Below are positions 18,137-28,075 of a DNA stretch of 64,000 nt, piece by piece. Position numbers and translations under genes: made by a program. The first letter of the stretch is position 1, and every line of letters starts with the position of its first letter. Source of the stretch: Halothiobacillus sp. (GTDB taxonomy: Bacteria > Pseudomonadota > Gammaproteobacteria > Halothiobacillales > Halothiobacillaceae); NCBI GenBank assembly GCA_024635755.1, contig JAGXIF010000033.1, forward strand, positions 62,001 to 126,000, in the 5' to 3' direction. The notes below the pieces were generated by a model. The model was not told the origin of the DNA, ran no database searches, and was given only the letters and a program-made list of their open reading frames with translations.

Positions 18137-19975
18137 TCAGGCGCGCGTCTGAGATATCAGTTTCCGGCGCACGCGGCGATTGTGCGCCAGCCAGCCAAAG
18201 GCGATTGCCGCCAGCACACCGAGGCCAGCCAGGCCGATCAAGACTGCCGGCAGCGGGTTGCCCGTTTTCTCTTCCGCCTGGGGAGAGTCGGCCGTTGGCT
18301 CGGCAGGTTTCGGTGTCGATGATTTCGGCTCGGGGGACGCCGGGCGCGGCACTTTCAGATCGACCGGCAAACGGATCTGGCGACCGTCTTCGGTCTCGCC
18401 GGCAATGGTTCCTACCAGGCGACAATTGTCCGCTTCGCTTGTCGGCAGTTCGATTCGATTTCTGGCCGACGGCAGGTTGGCGTCGAGTTGTGCATAGTCC
18501 CCGCCCGAACATCGGATCTCGGTATCCAGCCGTGAGGAGCCGGGGTCGAGGATGGTGACATCCTGTTCGACCAGCAGGAGTGGTGCGGCTGGGGCGGCAT
18601 TCCCGCCATCGGGTGGCGTGATTTCGAATGACGCTGCGAAGGGGCGGTTGGGGGCCAGGGCGATCTTCTTGCGGATGATGCGCTCGAAGGTCGGTCCCTC
18701 GGCCCGGCCGACCAAGGTGTAAATGCCGGGGGTGTCGCTCAGCACCAGATGGAAGTCATAACGCCCGTCGCCGCCGAGTACATCCGGGTCGGCGCCAATG
18801 TCGTTGAGTTCCATGGTCTGTCGGGTCCGGTCGTCCGGGCCGATCACCGAGAGGCCGGCGTCGATGTCGTCGGTCAGGCGCGGTTCGACGATGGGCTCAC
18901 CGCGATTGGTGAGTTGAAGGCCACTTTCGAGGGTTTCCCCGGGATAGACCCGGCTGGGCAGGTTCGTCATGGCGAGATTGAGATCCGTGATCACCAGGGC
19001 ACGATTATCCGGGTCTTCGGCGGCCAGGATTCGCCAGCTTCCCGCCGGTGGGTTGCTGATCGTGATCAGGTCCCGGCCGGCGCTATCGTCCCAGCGCCAG
19101 TCCTTGAGAACCGCGGCCTGGCCGGCATCGATCTCGCTGCCGCCGGGCAGGCGAATGCGCGTCGGCTGATCGTCTTCAGCCCGGAAGACCACCAGCGTGA
19201 GCTCGCTGATGCTGTCGTCGACGCGGAAACGATTTTCCACCAGCGGCACCCCGGTGCGTGGTGCCGTCGCTTCGAAAAGCGACAGGAACACCCGCTGCAA
19301 GTCGGCGTTGCTCCGAGCGCTGAGGGCCAGGCCCCCGGTGCGATCGGCTACCTGCGCGAGCATCTCCTGATCGGCGTCATCGGAGAGGGCGACGGTGTGC
19401 ACCTGGATCTCGGCCTCGGCCAGTGCCGGGATGGCCTCGTCTTGCAGCCGTCGCGTGGCCCGCTCGTTGAACCCCTCGTGGGGGGAAATGTCGACCTTGC
19501 CATCGGAGAGCAGAATGATATTGCGCTGGGTGTTTTCGCTCCAGCCTTCGTTGACCGCCTCGAGGGCGGCCGGGATGTCGGTGAACGGTTCGTTCGACCG
19601 GATCTTGCCGGCGGATTCGCGCATGGCCGCCTTTGTCGCCGGGTTCGCGCGTGAAGCCGGCAACACGGAGGTGATGCGATTGCCGAACAGGTCGACGCGC
19701 ACGTGGCTCTGTTCGGGCAGCAAGTCACTCAACAGGCGCAGGGCCGGGGCCCGCAGATTTTCCGGGTCGGTCTTTTTCATGCTGCCCGACACGTCGATCA
19801 GCACATGCAGCTCGGGATCGGACGTCGCCGTGGCCCCCAGCGGGAACCAGGCGAGGCAGGCGATCAGGCAAAGCCGTATCAGGCGCGGCCATCGGAGGGG
19901 ACGGGGCGCCTTTGTCGTGCAGGGTGCATCAAGTCGCGGCACAGTGCTGGTATCCTTGGCGTCAAGTGCGGTCAC
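18137..19975 (-). CDS. VWA-domain envelope protein with C-terminal membrane anchor
   Basis: A 612-residue protein. An N-terminal hydrophobic segment (LIRLCLIACLAWFPLGATATS) is a probable signal peptide after an unusually long n-region; GTG codons at 19975 and 19942 are both possible starts. The von Willebrand A domain (about 55-235) has a complete MIDAS: DVSGS at 61-65, Thr132 and Asp158 in LLSDG. Beta-rich extracytoplasmic domains follow, including a stretch (YDFHLVLSDTPGIYTLVGRAEG) resembling choice-of-anchor or Ig-like modules, and two Cys in the last domain. A Pro/Glu/Ala linker, a C-terminal helix (LPAVLIGLAGLGVLAAIAFGWLA) and a basic end complete it. It resembles VWA proteins classed as TIGR03503. 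Role unknown; it diverges from ettA. Confidence 0.75.
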   Translation of the reverse strand: MTALDAKDTSTVPRLDAPCTTKAPRPLRWPRLIRLCLIACLAWFPLGATATSDPELHVLIDVSGSMKKTDPENLRAPALRLLSDLLPEQSHVRVDLFGNRITSVLPASRANPATKAAMRESAGKIRSNEPFTDIPAALEAVNEGWSENTQRNIILLSDGKVDISPHEGFNERATRRLQDEAIPALAEAEIQVHTVALSDDADQEMLAQVADRTGGLALSARSNADLQRVFLSLFEATAPRTGVPLVENRFRVDDSISELTLVVFRAEDDQPTRIRLPGGSEIDAGQAAVLKDWRWDDSAGRDLITISNPPAGSWRILAAEDPDNRALVITDLNLAMTNLPSRVYPGETLESGLQLTNRGEPIVEPRLTDDIDAGLSVIGPDDRTRQTMELNDIGADPDVLGGDGRYDFHLVLSDTPGIYTLVGRAEGPTFERIIRKKIALAPNRPFAASFEITPPDGGNAAPAAPLLLVEQDVTILDPGSSRLDTEIRCSGGDYAQLDANLPSARNRIELPTSEADNCRLVGTIAGETEDGRQIRLPVDLKVPRPASPEPKSSTPKPAEPTADSPQAEEKTGNPLPAVLIGLAGLGVLAAIAFGWLAHNRRVRRKLISQTRA

Positions 19976-20033
19976 TAATTCGATAGTGCCGCGTCATTTC
20001 ATCCGCAACAACTTAAAGTCGTCACGATAATCT

Positions 20034-21701
20034 ATGGCTCAGTACATCTTTACCATGAATGGCGTGGGCAAGGTCGTCCCGCCGAAAAAGCACATCCTCA
20101 AGGACATCAATCTCAACTTCTACCCGGGCGCGAAAATCGGCGTGCTGGGTTACAACGGCGCCGGCAAATCGACGCTGCTGCGCATCATGGCCGGTATCGA
20201 TCAGGACATCATCGGCGAGGCGCGCCCGCAACCGGGTATTAACATCGGTTACCTCAAGCAGGAGCCCGATCTCGACCCGGACAAGGACGTGCGTGGCAAC
20301 GTCATGGATGGTGTCGGCGAGATGGCCGATTTACTTGAGCGCTTCAACGAAGTTTCCAATCAGTTTGCCGACCCGGACGCCGATTTCGAGGCCCTGATGG
20401 AAGAGCAGGGCAAGCTGCAGGACCAGATCGAGGCCGGTGGCGGCTGGGACCTGGATCGCAAGCTGGAAGTGGCCGGCGATGCGCTGCGCCTGCCGCCCTG
20501 GGATGCCGACGTCACCCTGCTGTCCGGCGGCGAGCGTCGCCGGGTGGCATTGTGTCGCCTGCTGTTGTCCAACCCGGACATGCTGATCCTCGACGAGCCG
20601 ACCAACCACCTGGACGCCGAATCGGTTGCCTGGCTGGAGCGCTTCCTGCAGGAATTCTCCGGCACGGTGGTGGCGGTCACGCACGATCGCTACTTCCTTG
20701 ACAATGTCGCCGGTTGGATCCTGGAGCTCGACCGCGGTCAAGGCATCCCGTTTGAGGGCAACTACTCCCAGTGGCTCGAGGCGAAGGAGAAGCGCCTCAA
20801 GCAGGAGCAGAAGTCCGAGTCGGCACACCAGAAGGCCATGGCCCAGGAACTTGAATGGGTCAAGCAGAACCCCAAGGGCCGTCAGGCCAAGTCCAAGGCG
20901 CGCCTCAAGCGGTTCGAGGAGCTGCAGTCGGAGGAGTACCAGAAGCGCTCCGAGACGAACGAGATCTACATCCCGCCCGGTCCGCGCCTGGGAGACAAGG
21001 TCATCGAGGTGGAGAACCTCACCAAGAGATTCGGTGATCGCGAGCTGTACCAGGGGCTCTCGTTCTCGATTCCCAAGGGTGGCATCGTCGGCATCATCGG
21101 TCCCAACGGCGTGGGCAAGTCGACCCTGTTCCGCATGCTGATGGGTGAAGAGAACCCCGATGGTGGCAACATCGAGATCGGCGAGAGCGTCGAGATGGCC
21201 TACGTGGCACAGTCGCGCGATGACATGGAAGACAAGAAGACGGTCTGGGAGGAAATCTCCGACGGTTACGACAACATCACCGTGGGCAAATTCGAGATGC
21301 CCTCACGCGCCTATCTGGGCCGGTTCAATTTCAAGGGCCAGGACCAGCAGAAGTTCATGAAGGACCTGTCCGGTGGTGAGCGCAACCGGGTGCATCTGGC
21401 CAAGCTGTTGAAATCCGGCGGAAACGTCCTCCTGCTCGACGAGCCGACCAACGACCTGGACGTCGAGACCCTGCGTGCGCTGGAAACCGCGGTGCTGGAT
21501 TTCCCGGGCTCGGCACTGGTGATCTCGCACGATCGCTGGTTCCTCGACCGGATCGCCACGCATATCCTCGCGTTCGAGGACGATGGTTCGGTGACGTTCT
21601 TTGAGGGCAACTTCCAAGAATACGAGGTTGACCGCAAGAAGCGCCTCGGCGATGCGGCCGATCAGCCCAAGCGGGTCAAGTACACGCGCCTGGCTAGCTG
21701 A
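20034..21701 (+). CDS. ettA: Energy-dependent translational throttle protein EttA (ABC-F)
   Basis: 555 residues, the same length as E. coli EttA. There are two ABC domains without membrane segments: Walker [10 protein letters not shown] and GPNGVGKST, signature [12 protein letters not shown] and [13 protein letters not shown], Walker [13 protein letters not shown]-type and [11 protein letters not shown]. The arm and inter-domain linker of the ABC-F fold lie between and within them. EttA binds the ribosomal E site and gates the first elongation step according to the ATP/ADP ratio. The N-terminus [18 protein letters not shown] fixes the start despite a poor ribosome site. Confidence 0.97.
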   Translation: MAQYIFTMNGVGKVVPPKKHILKDINLNFYPGAKIGVLGYNGAGKSTLLRIMAGIDQDIIGEARPQPGINIGYLKQEPDLDPDKDVRGNVMDGVGEMADLLERFNEVSNQFADPDADFEALMEEQGKLQDQIEAGGGWDLDRKLEVAGDALRLPPWDADVTLLSGGERRRVALCRLLLSNPDMLILDEPTNHLDAESVAWLERFLQEFSGTVVAVTHDRYFLDNVAGWILELDRGQGIPFEGNYSQWLEAKEKRLKQEQKSESAHQKAMAQELEWVKQNPKGRQAKSKARLKRFEELQSEEYQKRSETNEIYIPPGPRLGDKVIEVENLTKRFGDRELYQGLSFSIPKGGIVGIIGPNGVGKSTLFRMLMGEENPDGGNIEIGESVEMAYVAQSRDDMEDKKTVWEEISDGYDNITVGKFEMPSRAYLGRFNFKGQDQQKFMKDLSGGERNRVHLAKLLKSGGNVLLLDEPTNDLDVETLRALETAVLDFPGSALVISHDRWFLDRIATHILAFEDDGSVTFFEGNFQEYEVDRKKRLGDAADQPKRVKYTRLAS

Positions 21702-21759
21702 TGGACCCGGCCGCCTGTCATGCCAGGCGGCCTGACGCGTATTTCAAGGAGACGGTAAC

Positions 21760-22569
21760 GTGGCCAATCCGGCACTCGAACAAGCGATCATCAACAAGAT
21801 CATGGACAAGGGCATATCCCTGCCCGTGCTTCCGGACGTGGCCTTGCGGGCCCGGCGCATCATTGATGATCCCAACAGCTCGGCGGGCGACCTGGTGGAC
21901 GTGATCTCGCACGATCCTTCCATCGCCGCCCGGTTGATCCAGGTGGCCAACAGCCCCCTGTATCGGGGCGCACAGCACATTGACAACCTCAACCAGATCG
22001 TCTCCAGGCTGGGGATGCGCACGGTGGGCCAGTTGATCGTGTCGTTGTCCACCAAGCAGATATTCACCGCGCGAACGCCGACGGTGAAAAAGGTCATGCA
22101 GGAGCACTGGGCGTTCGCTACCCAGGTCGCCGCACTCTCTAGCCACATCGCGCGTCGGCACACGCATCTGGACGCGGATCAGGCGCTTCTGGCGGGCTTG
22201 CTGCACAGCGTGGGCGGCATTCCGGTGATCGTGGTGGCAGAGGACATCCCCAAGTTGCTGGAGGCGCCGGCATTGCTCGACGAACTCGTGGTTAGCCTGC
22301 AGTCGCGGTTGGGCGGGAATATCGTCAAGGCTTGGGATTTCCCGGAGATGTTTGCCGAAGTGATCGACAATTGCGGGGACTTGGGCTACCAGCACGATGG
22401 CGAGCCGAACTACAGCGATGTGGTGATCGCGGCCATCGCCCAGGCGCGCGGTCTTTCACGCACGCTGGACGACCGCCCGATCATGGCGGGTGAAAAGCTG
22501 GGAGTGGATCTCGAATCGAGCCTGCTCGACGAGGAGCTTGACGAGGCCATCCGCGCGTTGGGTGGATGA
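21760..22569 (+). CDS. HDOD-domain protein
   Basis: A 269-residue cytoplasmic HDOD protein, a degenerate HD phosphohydrolase relative found in signalling and motility pathways. LPVLPDVALRARRIIDDPN, then VISHDPSIAARLIQVANSPLYRG, is the family's characteristic opening. The GTG start is preceded by AAGGAG at good spacing. No HD metal pair or partner output domain is seen, so a scaffold or sensory role is more likely than catalysis. It follows ettA by 58 bp and ends before a clear terminator. Confidence 0.9.
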   Translation: MANPALEQAIINKIMDKGISLPVLPDVALRARRIIDDPNSSAGDLVDVISHDPSIAARLIQVANSPLYRGAQHIDNLNQIVSRLGMRTVGQLIVSLSTKQIFTARTPTVKKVMQEHWAFATQVAALSSHIARRHTHLDADQALLAGLLHSVGGIPVIVVAEDIPKLLEAPALLDELVVSLQSRLGGNIVKAWDFPEMFAEVIDNCGDLGYQHDGEPNYSDVVIAAIAQARGLSRTLDDRPIMAGEKLGVDLESSLLDEELDEAIRALGG

Positions 22570-22595
22570 CCCGTCGAATTGGAACCAATATCGCC

Positions 22596-22627
22596 AACCC
22601 CGGTCTACATTAGGATCGGGGTTTTTT
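22596..22627 (+). terminator. Rho-independent terminator after the HDOD gene
   Basis: The stem AACCCCGGTC/GATCGGGGTT (one G-T wobble, 8-nt loop TACATTAG) is followed by a run of six T. Confidence 0.9.
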
Positions 22628-22663
22628 ATGTAAGGGTCCGCCCGTTTGAAGCAGGTATTTGCG

Positions 22664-23446
22664 ATGCGTTTGCCGTTTGCCGTTTCACTGCTGGGCCTGA
22701 CGCTCGTGATCGCCGGTTGCACGACCCACCCGGTCACGGGGCGCAGCCAGTTGATGATCATGCCCGAGGGACAGGCCAATCAGATGGCCTATCAGGCCTA
22801 TTCCCAGATGGCCAGGGAGAAACCGACGTTGTCGGCGTCCGATCCGGCCAGTCAGCGGGTGCGGCGCATCACACAGCGCATCGTGCCGCAGGCGATTCGT
22901 GTCTATCCGCAGGCGGCGGGCTGGCAGTGGGAAAGTCTCGTTTTCCGTGATGACAGCATCAACGCCTTCGCGATGGCCGGCGGCAAGGTGGGCATCAACA
23001 CCGGCATGCTCAACAAGATTCGGCCCACCGATGACGAACTGGCGCAGGTGATCGCCCACGAGATCGCCCACGCACTGTCGGGGCACACGCGCGAAAAGAT
23101 GTCGATGGCGATGACCCAGCAGATGGGGCTGTCGGTAGCGGCTGCGCTGGGTGGGCTGGATAGACAGACGGCGGCGATGGCGCAACAGGTCGCGACCGTG
23201 GCCATCGACCTGCCGTTCGGTCGTCGAATGGAACTCGAGGCGGACAAGGTGGGGTTGTTGTTGGCCGCGAGGGCGGGTTACGACCCGCGAGCGTCCGTGA
23301 GCCTGTGGCGCAAGATGCAGGCACAGGGTGGCGGCGGTGGCCCGGAGTGGCTCAGCACCCACCCGGATAGCGGCAATCGTATCCAGGCGCTGGAACGCGC
23401 CATACCCGGCGTGATGCCCGAGTATCGTTGGGCCACCGGGCGCTAG
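22664..23446 (+). CDS. M48-family metalloprotease lipoprotein (LoiP/YggG-like)
   Basis: 260 residues from the ATG at 22664; an upstream TTG at 22646 is less convincing. A lipoprotein signal ends in VIAGC with Cys19 as the lipidation site. The zinc site HEIAHALSGH (132-141) is followed by ELEADKVGLLLAARAGYDP, which supplies the Glu ligand, and THPDSGNRI. Such periplasmic proteases (LoiP, YcaL, BepA relatives) take part in outer-membrane protein quality control. There is no TPR domain, so it is closer to LoiP than BepA. Its stop overlaps the convergent imuA stop by 4 bp. Confidence 0.9.
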   Translation: MRLPFAVSLLGLTLVIAGCTTHPVTGRSQLMIMPEGQANQMAYQAYSQMAREKPTLSASDPASQRVRRITQRIVPQAIRVYPQAAGWQWESLVFRDDSINAFAMAGGKVGINTGMLNKIRPTDDELAQVIAHEIAHALSGHTREKMSMAMTQQMGLSVAAALGGLDRQTAAMAQQVATVAIDLPFGRRMELEADKVGLLLAARAGYDPRASVSLWRKMQAQGGGGGPEWLSTHPDSGNRIQALERAIPGVMPEYRWATGR

Positions 23447-24240
23447 CGCGCGCCGACCAGTGTCAATGGCGTGATGCCCGTCTCGTCGAGAGAAGTCGCA
23501 TGGGCGCCCCCGGCATCCAGTTCGAGATGCACCTCGCGGGGATGGAACGGTTTGATCCGTCGCACGCTCAGGGTTTGAGCGTGCCGATGCACGATCAGTT
23601 GCGCCCAGGCGGGGCTTGAAGGGGCGGTCGGGGTTCCTGCTGCCATCTCGGCGCCGAGCGGGTAGGGCGTGACCAGGCATCCGCCGCTCGTTTCAGCGGC
23701 CAGTTTGAGGCGTCGGCGCAAGGCAAAGCCCAGTGGGGGCAGCCAGGCGACGACCAGCGGGTAGACACCGGACTGGAGCACTTCCTCGGTCGCCCAACCC
23801 AGTTCACGCAGGTTGTTTGGGGCGATCAGCAGCAGCCTGTCTAGGGCCACTCCTTCGGCCTGCCAGCGCTCGGCACACAATCGTGCCGGCGGGTTGAGCA
23901 AGGCCACGCCCCGCTCGGCAGCCTGTTTGCGCAGCAGGGGGAGCAACACCTCCAGGGCACCGAAGCCCAGCGAGTCCTGAAACCAGCCTTGGTAGCGCTG
24001 TAGGGGATCGGTGCCGAGGTGGTCAATCGGTCGAGGCGCGGCTCGGGTCGCCGACCCGCTGTACAGCTCGACCAGTCCTTGCCGCGGCCAGCCGCCGCCG
24101 AGTATCTCGTCGAGCGCGCTCCAGCCGCTGGGGCAGGGCGGGTGTGTGCCGGCTGGTGGCGTCTGCTGTCGCCCCCGCCAGATGTCGTGGCGGGACAGCA
24201 GGGCTGCCACCTCGCTCGGCCTGTTTGCCAGTTCGCTCAT
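23443..24240 (-). CDS. imuA: Translesion synthesis-associated protein ImuA
   Basis: 265 residues from the ATG at 24240 (MSELANRPSEV). The RecA-like ImuA core begins SGWSALDEILGGGWPRQGLVEL and continues EVLLPLLRKQAAERGVALLNPP. Compared with typical ImuA, about 25 extra residues (GSATRAAPRPIDHLGTDPLQR region) separate these two segments. ImuA partners ImuB and DnaE2 in SOS-induced mutagenic repair. It is the second gene after lexA on the minus strand, 40 bp downstream, so it should be under the LexA box at 24964-24983. Confidence 0.88.
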   Translation of the reverse strand: MSELANRPSEVAALLSRHDIWRGRQQTPPAGTHPPCPSGWSALDEILGGGWPRQGLVELYSGSATRAAPRPIDHLGTDPLQRYQGWFQDSLGFGALEVLLPLLRKQAAERGVALLNPPARLCAERWQAEGVALDRLLLIAPNNLRELGWATEEVLQSGVYPLVVAWLPPLGFALRRRLKLAAETSGGCLVTPYPLGAEMAAGTPTAPSSPAWAQLIVHRHAQTLSVRRIKPFHPREVHLELDAGGAHATSLDETGITPLTLVGAR

Positions 24241-24280
24241 TGCCCACCCCGCATTTCCGGCCTGTTCCCACGCTGCTCGT

Positions 24281-24904
24281 TCAGTCGAACGTGCGCAGCA
24301 CGCCAACCACGCGCCCTTCGATCATCAATTCCTCGCGGCGCAGATCGACCTCGAGCGGCGAGAGCTCCTGGTTCTCCGGTATCAGCCAGACCTTCGCCCC
24401 CCGGCGTTTATAACGCTTGACCGTTACCTCGTCGGCCAGGCGGGCCACCACGATCTGCCCGTTGCGCACCTCCTCGGTGCGATGAACGGCAAGCAGGTCG
24501 CCGTCCATGATCCCGGCATCCTTCATGCTCATGCCCCGGACCCGCAGCAGATAATCCGCCCGGGGACTGAACAAGGTCGGATTGACCGGCACCTGAGTCT
24601 CGACGTGCTCCTCGGCAAAAATCGGGCTGCCCGCGGCAATCCGCCCGATCACGGCCAGTTCTTCCCGGTGCGCCTCGGCCGGCAGCCGAATGCCCCGCGA
24701 GCGACCGCCCACCAGTTCGATCGCCCCCTTCTTGGCCAGTGCCCGCAGATGACTCTCGGCGGCATTGGGGGAACGAAAGCCCAGCGCGGCGTTGATCTCC
24801 GCCCGGGTGGGCGGCATGCCCGTCTCGTAAATGGTGTCGCGGATGAACGTCAGGATCTCGGCCTGGCGCGGCGTCAGCGGATTGGTCGCGGGTTGCTCGG
24901 TCAT
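24281..24904 (-). CDS. lexA: LexA repressor
   Basis: A 207-residue SOS repressor. An N-terminal winged helix ([20 protein letters not shown] ... [14 protein letters not shown]) is followed by the autoproteolytic domain, with Ala91-Gly92 as the predicted cleavage site (RIAAGSP), Ser126 (RGMSMKDAG) and Lys163 (VTVKRY). RecA filaments trigger self-cleavage and derepress SOS genes. The frame is open far upstream, but the ATG at 24904 starts the family N-terminus. It is autoregulated through the SOS box 60 bp upstream, shared with imuB. Confidence 0.97.
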   Translation of the reverse strand: MTEQPATNPLTPRQAEILTFIRDTIYETGMPPTRAEINAALGFRSPNAAESHLRALAKKGAIELVGGRSRGIRLPAEAHREELAVIGRIAAGSPIFAEEHVETQVPVNPTLFSPRADYLLRVRGMSMKDAGIMDGDLLAVHRTEEVRNGQIVVARLADEVTVKRYKRRGAKVWLIPENQELSPLEVDLRREELMIEGRVVGVLRTFD

Positions 24905-24963
24905 GCCTGGATGCCTCGGGCCCCTGAGAGGTTTGCTGTGGGATGTTTGTGCGAAATTTATTG

Positions 24964-24983
24964 TACTGTAAAAATACACAGTA
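24964..24983. promoter_or_regulatory. LexA-binding SOS box
   Basis: TACTGTAAAAATACACAGTA matches the gammaproteobacterial SOS consensus TACTGT-N8-ACAGTA exactly in both arms. It is the only such site I saw in the window. It lies between the divergent lexA-imuA unit and imuB, and could control both. Confidence 0.95.
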
Positions 24984-25023
24984 TCCATGTCGATGGATTT
25001 CGCGAGCCACGTCCCGGAGCGCC

Positions 25024-26604
25024 ATGAGTACCCAGCCCCCATCCACCGAGTCCGATCCTCTCGATAGCGGTGCGCGCCGCCGCGGTCAGCAGGGTTCATT
25101 CTGGTTGGCCCTGCGCTTTCCCGAGGCCTGGTTCGAATCCCGTTGCCCGGCAGATGAACTGGCTGACCGGCCACCGGCCGTGCTGCTGGCCTCTCGTTCC
25201 GGGACGGCGCGGATAACGGCGGTCAATGCCGCTGCAGTGGCGCTGGGCATCACGCCGGGGCAGACGCCACTGGCGGCCCGGTCTCGGCACCAGGAGCGGA
25301 TGAACGGGACTGGTGCGCTGCACTGCTTGACAGAGGATGCCGCCGGAGTGGATGCCTGGCTGGCGCAGCTGGGCGAATGGGCGCGGCAGTACACCTCGCG
25401 GGTCTGTCGGCCGGATAATCGGGCGATGCCTGGGCTGCTGCTGGAGCTGGGGCGCAGCGCCACGCTGTTCGGCGGTCTTGAAAAGCTGGTCGCACAGGTG
25501 TTGCGCGATTTGCGGAGACAGCACCTGGTGGTCTGTCCCGCCGGCGCCCCGCATCCACGCGTGGCTTGGGCGTTGGCGAGAGATGCCCCCTCGGCAGGTG
25601 ATCCCGAACCGGCCACCTGTCCGATGCTGGATCGCCGGCGGCAGATCGCGGCGGTCTGCCGTCTGCCGCTGTCACTCATGGACTGGCCAGCGAAGTGGAT
25701 TGCCGGTTTTCGTGAGATGGGCCTGTCGCTGCTGGGCGAAGTCCAGCGCCTGCCGCGCGATGGCCTAGCGATGCGCTACGAGTCCGCGTTGCTCGAGGAT
25801 CTGGGACGCCTGTTCGCCGAGCGGGACTGGCCATTGCCTACCCTGGAGTCGCCCACCCATTTCTCCGCGCAGGTGAGCCTGTGGGATCCGGCCGACCAGG
25901 TGGGTCGATTGCTCTTACTCGCCCGCGGTCCCTTGGTGCAGTTGGCCGATTTTCTCCGGCATCGGCAGCTGTTGCTTTCGACTTTCGAGGTGCGGCTCTG
26001 TCACGAGGAGGGTGCCGATGCCCGTCTCGAGGTCCGCACGGCGGAGGTCGGGCGGGATGCGCGCGCCTGGCAGGAGCAGTTGCTTCTGCGGTTGCAGGCC
26101 TGTCGGGAGCTGTCGCCGGTCCATCGCATCCAGGTGTCGGCGGATGCCTTCGTGTCACTGGCCTCGGCCTCGAATGGCCAGGCGCGCCTGTTCGAGATGG
26201 AGGACGATCGGTGGCGACATGCGCAGGCGTTGTGGCACCGGCTCCGGGCGCGTCTGGGTGAGCGGGCCGTGGGGCGTGTGCGTGTCGAGGCCGAGCTGAC
26301 ACCGTCACGACAGAGCAGTTGGGTCCCGCTGGACGCTCCGATTTCCGGGCAGGCCAGCCCACCTATGGACACGGCCCGCCCCGCGCGGCCGTTCTGGTGG
26401 CTGGCCGAGCCTCGGCCCCTGGAGTCTGGGGTCGCGGACTGGGGAGAGATCGAGCGCGTCCAGACGGCCTGGTGGCAGCTGGCCGAGGAGTCGGCCGATT
26501 ATCGCCCGGCCACGCTGGAGTCGGGGCGGTCGGTCTGGGTCCGGCGGCCACTGGAGCCATCGTCCGGTAAGGGTGCCTGGCGAGTGATGGGCCTAGGTGG
26601 ATAG
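25024..26604 (+). CDS. imuB: ImuB, Y-family polymerase-like SOS mutagenesis protein
   Basis: 526 residues from the ATG at 25024, which has GGAG 5 bp upstream; the track ORF starts before the SOS box. The Y-family fold is recognisable (palm, thumb, little finger; [16 protein letters not shown]), but the catalytic D-x-D motif at the N-terminus is replaced by [13 protein letters not shown]. It is therefore a non-catalytic scaffold that bridges ImuA, DnaE2 and the beta clamp. The neighbour downstream is an MFS gene on the other strand, so dnaE2 is not adjacent. Confidence 0.9.
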   Translation: MSTQPPSTESDPLDSGARRRGQQGSFWLALRFPEAWFESRCPADELADRPPAVLLASRSGTARITAVNAAAVALGITPGQTPLAARSRHQERMNGTGALHCLTEDAAGVDAWLAQLGEWARQYTSRVCRPDNRAMPGLLLELGRSATLFGGLEKLVAQVLRDLRRQHLVVCPAGAPHPRVAWALARDAPSAGDPEPATCPMLDRRRQIAAVCRLPLSLMDWPAKWIAGFREMGLSLLGEVQRLPRDGLAMRYESALLEDLGRLFAERDWPLPTLESPTHFSAQVSLWDPADQVGRLLLLARGPLVQLADFLRHRQLLLSTFEVRLCHEEGADARLEVRTAEVGRDARAWQEQLLLRLQACRELSPVHRIQVSADAFVSLASASNGQARLFEMEDDRWRHAQALWHRLRARLGERAVGRVRVEAELTPSRQSSWVPLDAPISGQASPPMDTARPARPFWWLAEPRPLESGVADWGEIERVQTAWWQLAEESADYRPATLESGRSVWVRRPLEPSSGKGAWRVMGLGG

Positions 26605-26649
26605 AGCCAGGGGGGATAGAACCGGCGGTGGAGCCGGGCAAGTCTTTAA

Positions 26650-27909
26650 TCAGCCATGATTGGGTTGCCAACCCCGCCAGCACCACCACAGGCTGCCGGC
26701 CACCAGCAGGCCACTGCCACCGAACAGCAGGAAGAAGGTGGGCAGGTCGATATCGAGCACGGCGAACAGCAGGATGCCCAACACGCTGCTTGCCACCATG
26801 GCCAGCGCGTTCTGCACGTTGAGCGCGGCGATGACCCGGGCACGCTGCGAGGGCAGTGCCGTTCTTTGCAGGTAGCTGTAGAGCGGCACCACCAGCATCC
26901 CCGCCAACATCCCGGTCAACCAGACGTCGATGCCGATGCGCCACAGGGTGGGGTTGGCCGTCGAGGCGACCAGGTACCAGTCGATGGCCACCAACGCGAC
27001 GCCGAGGGCCGTAAAGGGTGCTAGGGCGAGCCGGGGGCGGCTGCCCCCGAGATAGCCGACTAGCAGGCCGCCCACGCCGGTGCTGATGGCGAATAACGCC
27101 AGCAGGCCGGTGGCCCCGTCGGCCGGCAGATCAAGAACTTCTCGAGAAAAACGCGGAAACTGGGTGAGATAACCCGCCCCCACGAACCAGAACCAGCTGA
27201 TAAGCCACATGGCCTGTCGGAGGTGAGGTGGCTGGTCTTGCAACAGATGCCACGTTGCCAGCCAGCTCTGGATCGGACCGGCATGGTCGGGGATCCCGTC
27301 CGGTGGCGGTGCAGGCGGGATCGCCCGGGCGGCCAACACCCCTGCCAGCGCGACGGTGAGCACCAGCCCGCTGGCCCAGAGTGTCGCTGCCTCACCGGTT
27401 GCCGTGAGCAGCCCGCCGGTCAATGTTCCCAGCAGGATGGCGGAGAAGGTGCTGGCCGTGACCCAGCCGTTCGCCTGCATGAGTCGATCGGCGGGCAGGT
27501 GGCGCGGCACGATCGCGTACTTGAGCGGCCCGAACCATGCAGACTGGGCGCCCATCAGAAACACCAGGGTCATTAACAGCCAGACGCTTTGCAGCCAGAA
27601 GGCGACCGCAGCCACTGCCATGAGCAAGAGTTCGGTCCATTTCAGCGCCCGGGCCAGCCGGGCCTGATCCAGCCGATCGGCCCAGTGTCCGGCCATGGGG
27701 GAGAAGATCAGCCCCGGCAGGATGAACAGGCCGGCCGCCAGGTTCATCAAGACATCCACGTCCCCGGCATCCGCCGAACCCATCTGATAGGTCAGCAGAA
27801 ACATCACTGAAAAGCGGAATGCATTGTCGTTGTAAGCACCCAGGGCCTGCGTCAGGAAGTACGGAAGAAAACGACGCGACAACAGGTGGGCCGGTGCGGG
27901 GTTGGGCAT
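26650..27909 (-). CDS. MFS transporter, lysophospholipid transporter (LplT)-like
   Basis: 419 residues from the ATG at 27909 (MPNPAPAHLLSRRFLPYFL), with an AGGAG 12 nt upstream; the track ORF begins at 27972. Twelve hydrophobic segments are visible. The N-terminal segment FLTQALGAYNDNAFRFS is the hallmark of LplT and the transporter half of Aas-like fusions, which flip lysophospholipids inward for re-acylation. No acyltransferase domain or adjacent aas gene is present. It converges on imuB with a 45-bp gap. Confidence 0.88.
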   Translation of the reverse strand: MPNPAPAHLLSRRFLPYFLTQALGAYNDNAFRFSVMFLLTYQMGSADAGDVDVLMNLAAGLFILPGLIFSPMAGHWADRLDQARLARALKWTELLLMAVAAVAFWLQSVWLLMTLVFLMGAQSAWFGPLKYAIVPRHLPADRLMQANGWVTASTFSAILLGTLTGGLLTATGEAATLWASGLVLTVALAGVLAARAIPPAPPPDGIPDHAGPIQSWLATWHLLQDQPPHLRQAMWLISWFWFVGAGYLTQFPRFSREVLDLPADGATGLLALFAISTGVGGLLVGYLGGSRPRLALAPFTALGVALVAIDWYLVASTANPTLWRIGIDVWLTGMLAGMLVVPLYSYLQRTALPSQRARVIAALNVQNALAMVASSVLGILLFAVLDIDLPTFFLLFGGSGLLVAGSLWWCWRGWQPNHG

Positions 27910-28075
27910 GATCGGGGATGGCTCCTGGAAGGCGACGATCGACATTGGAACATGGCGCCGGAGGCGGCCCAAGCCGATGGGCGCCTAATCGCTCAGGCCT
28001 TGCCTATCCATTCGGGGGCGTCTGGGGTCATGCTACGGTTGCCTTCCCAGGGACCAACGGAAAAGAGGACAGGCG

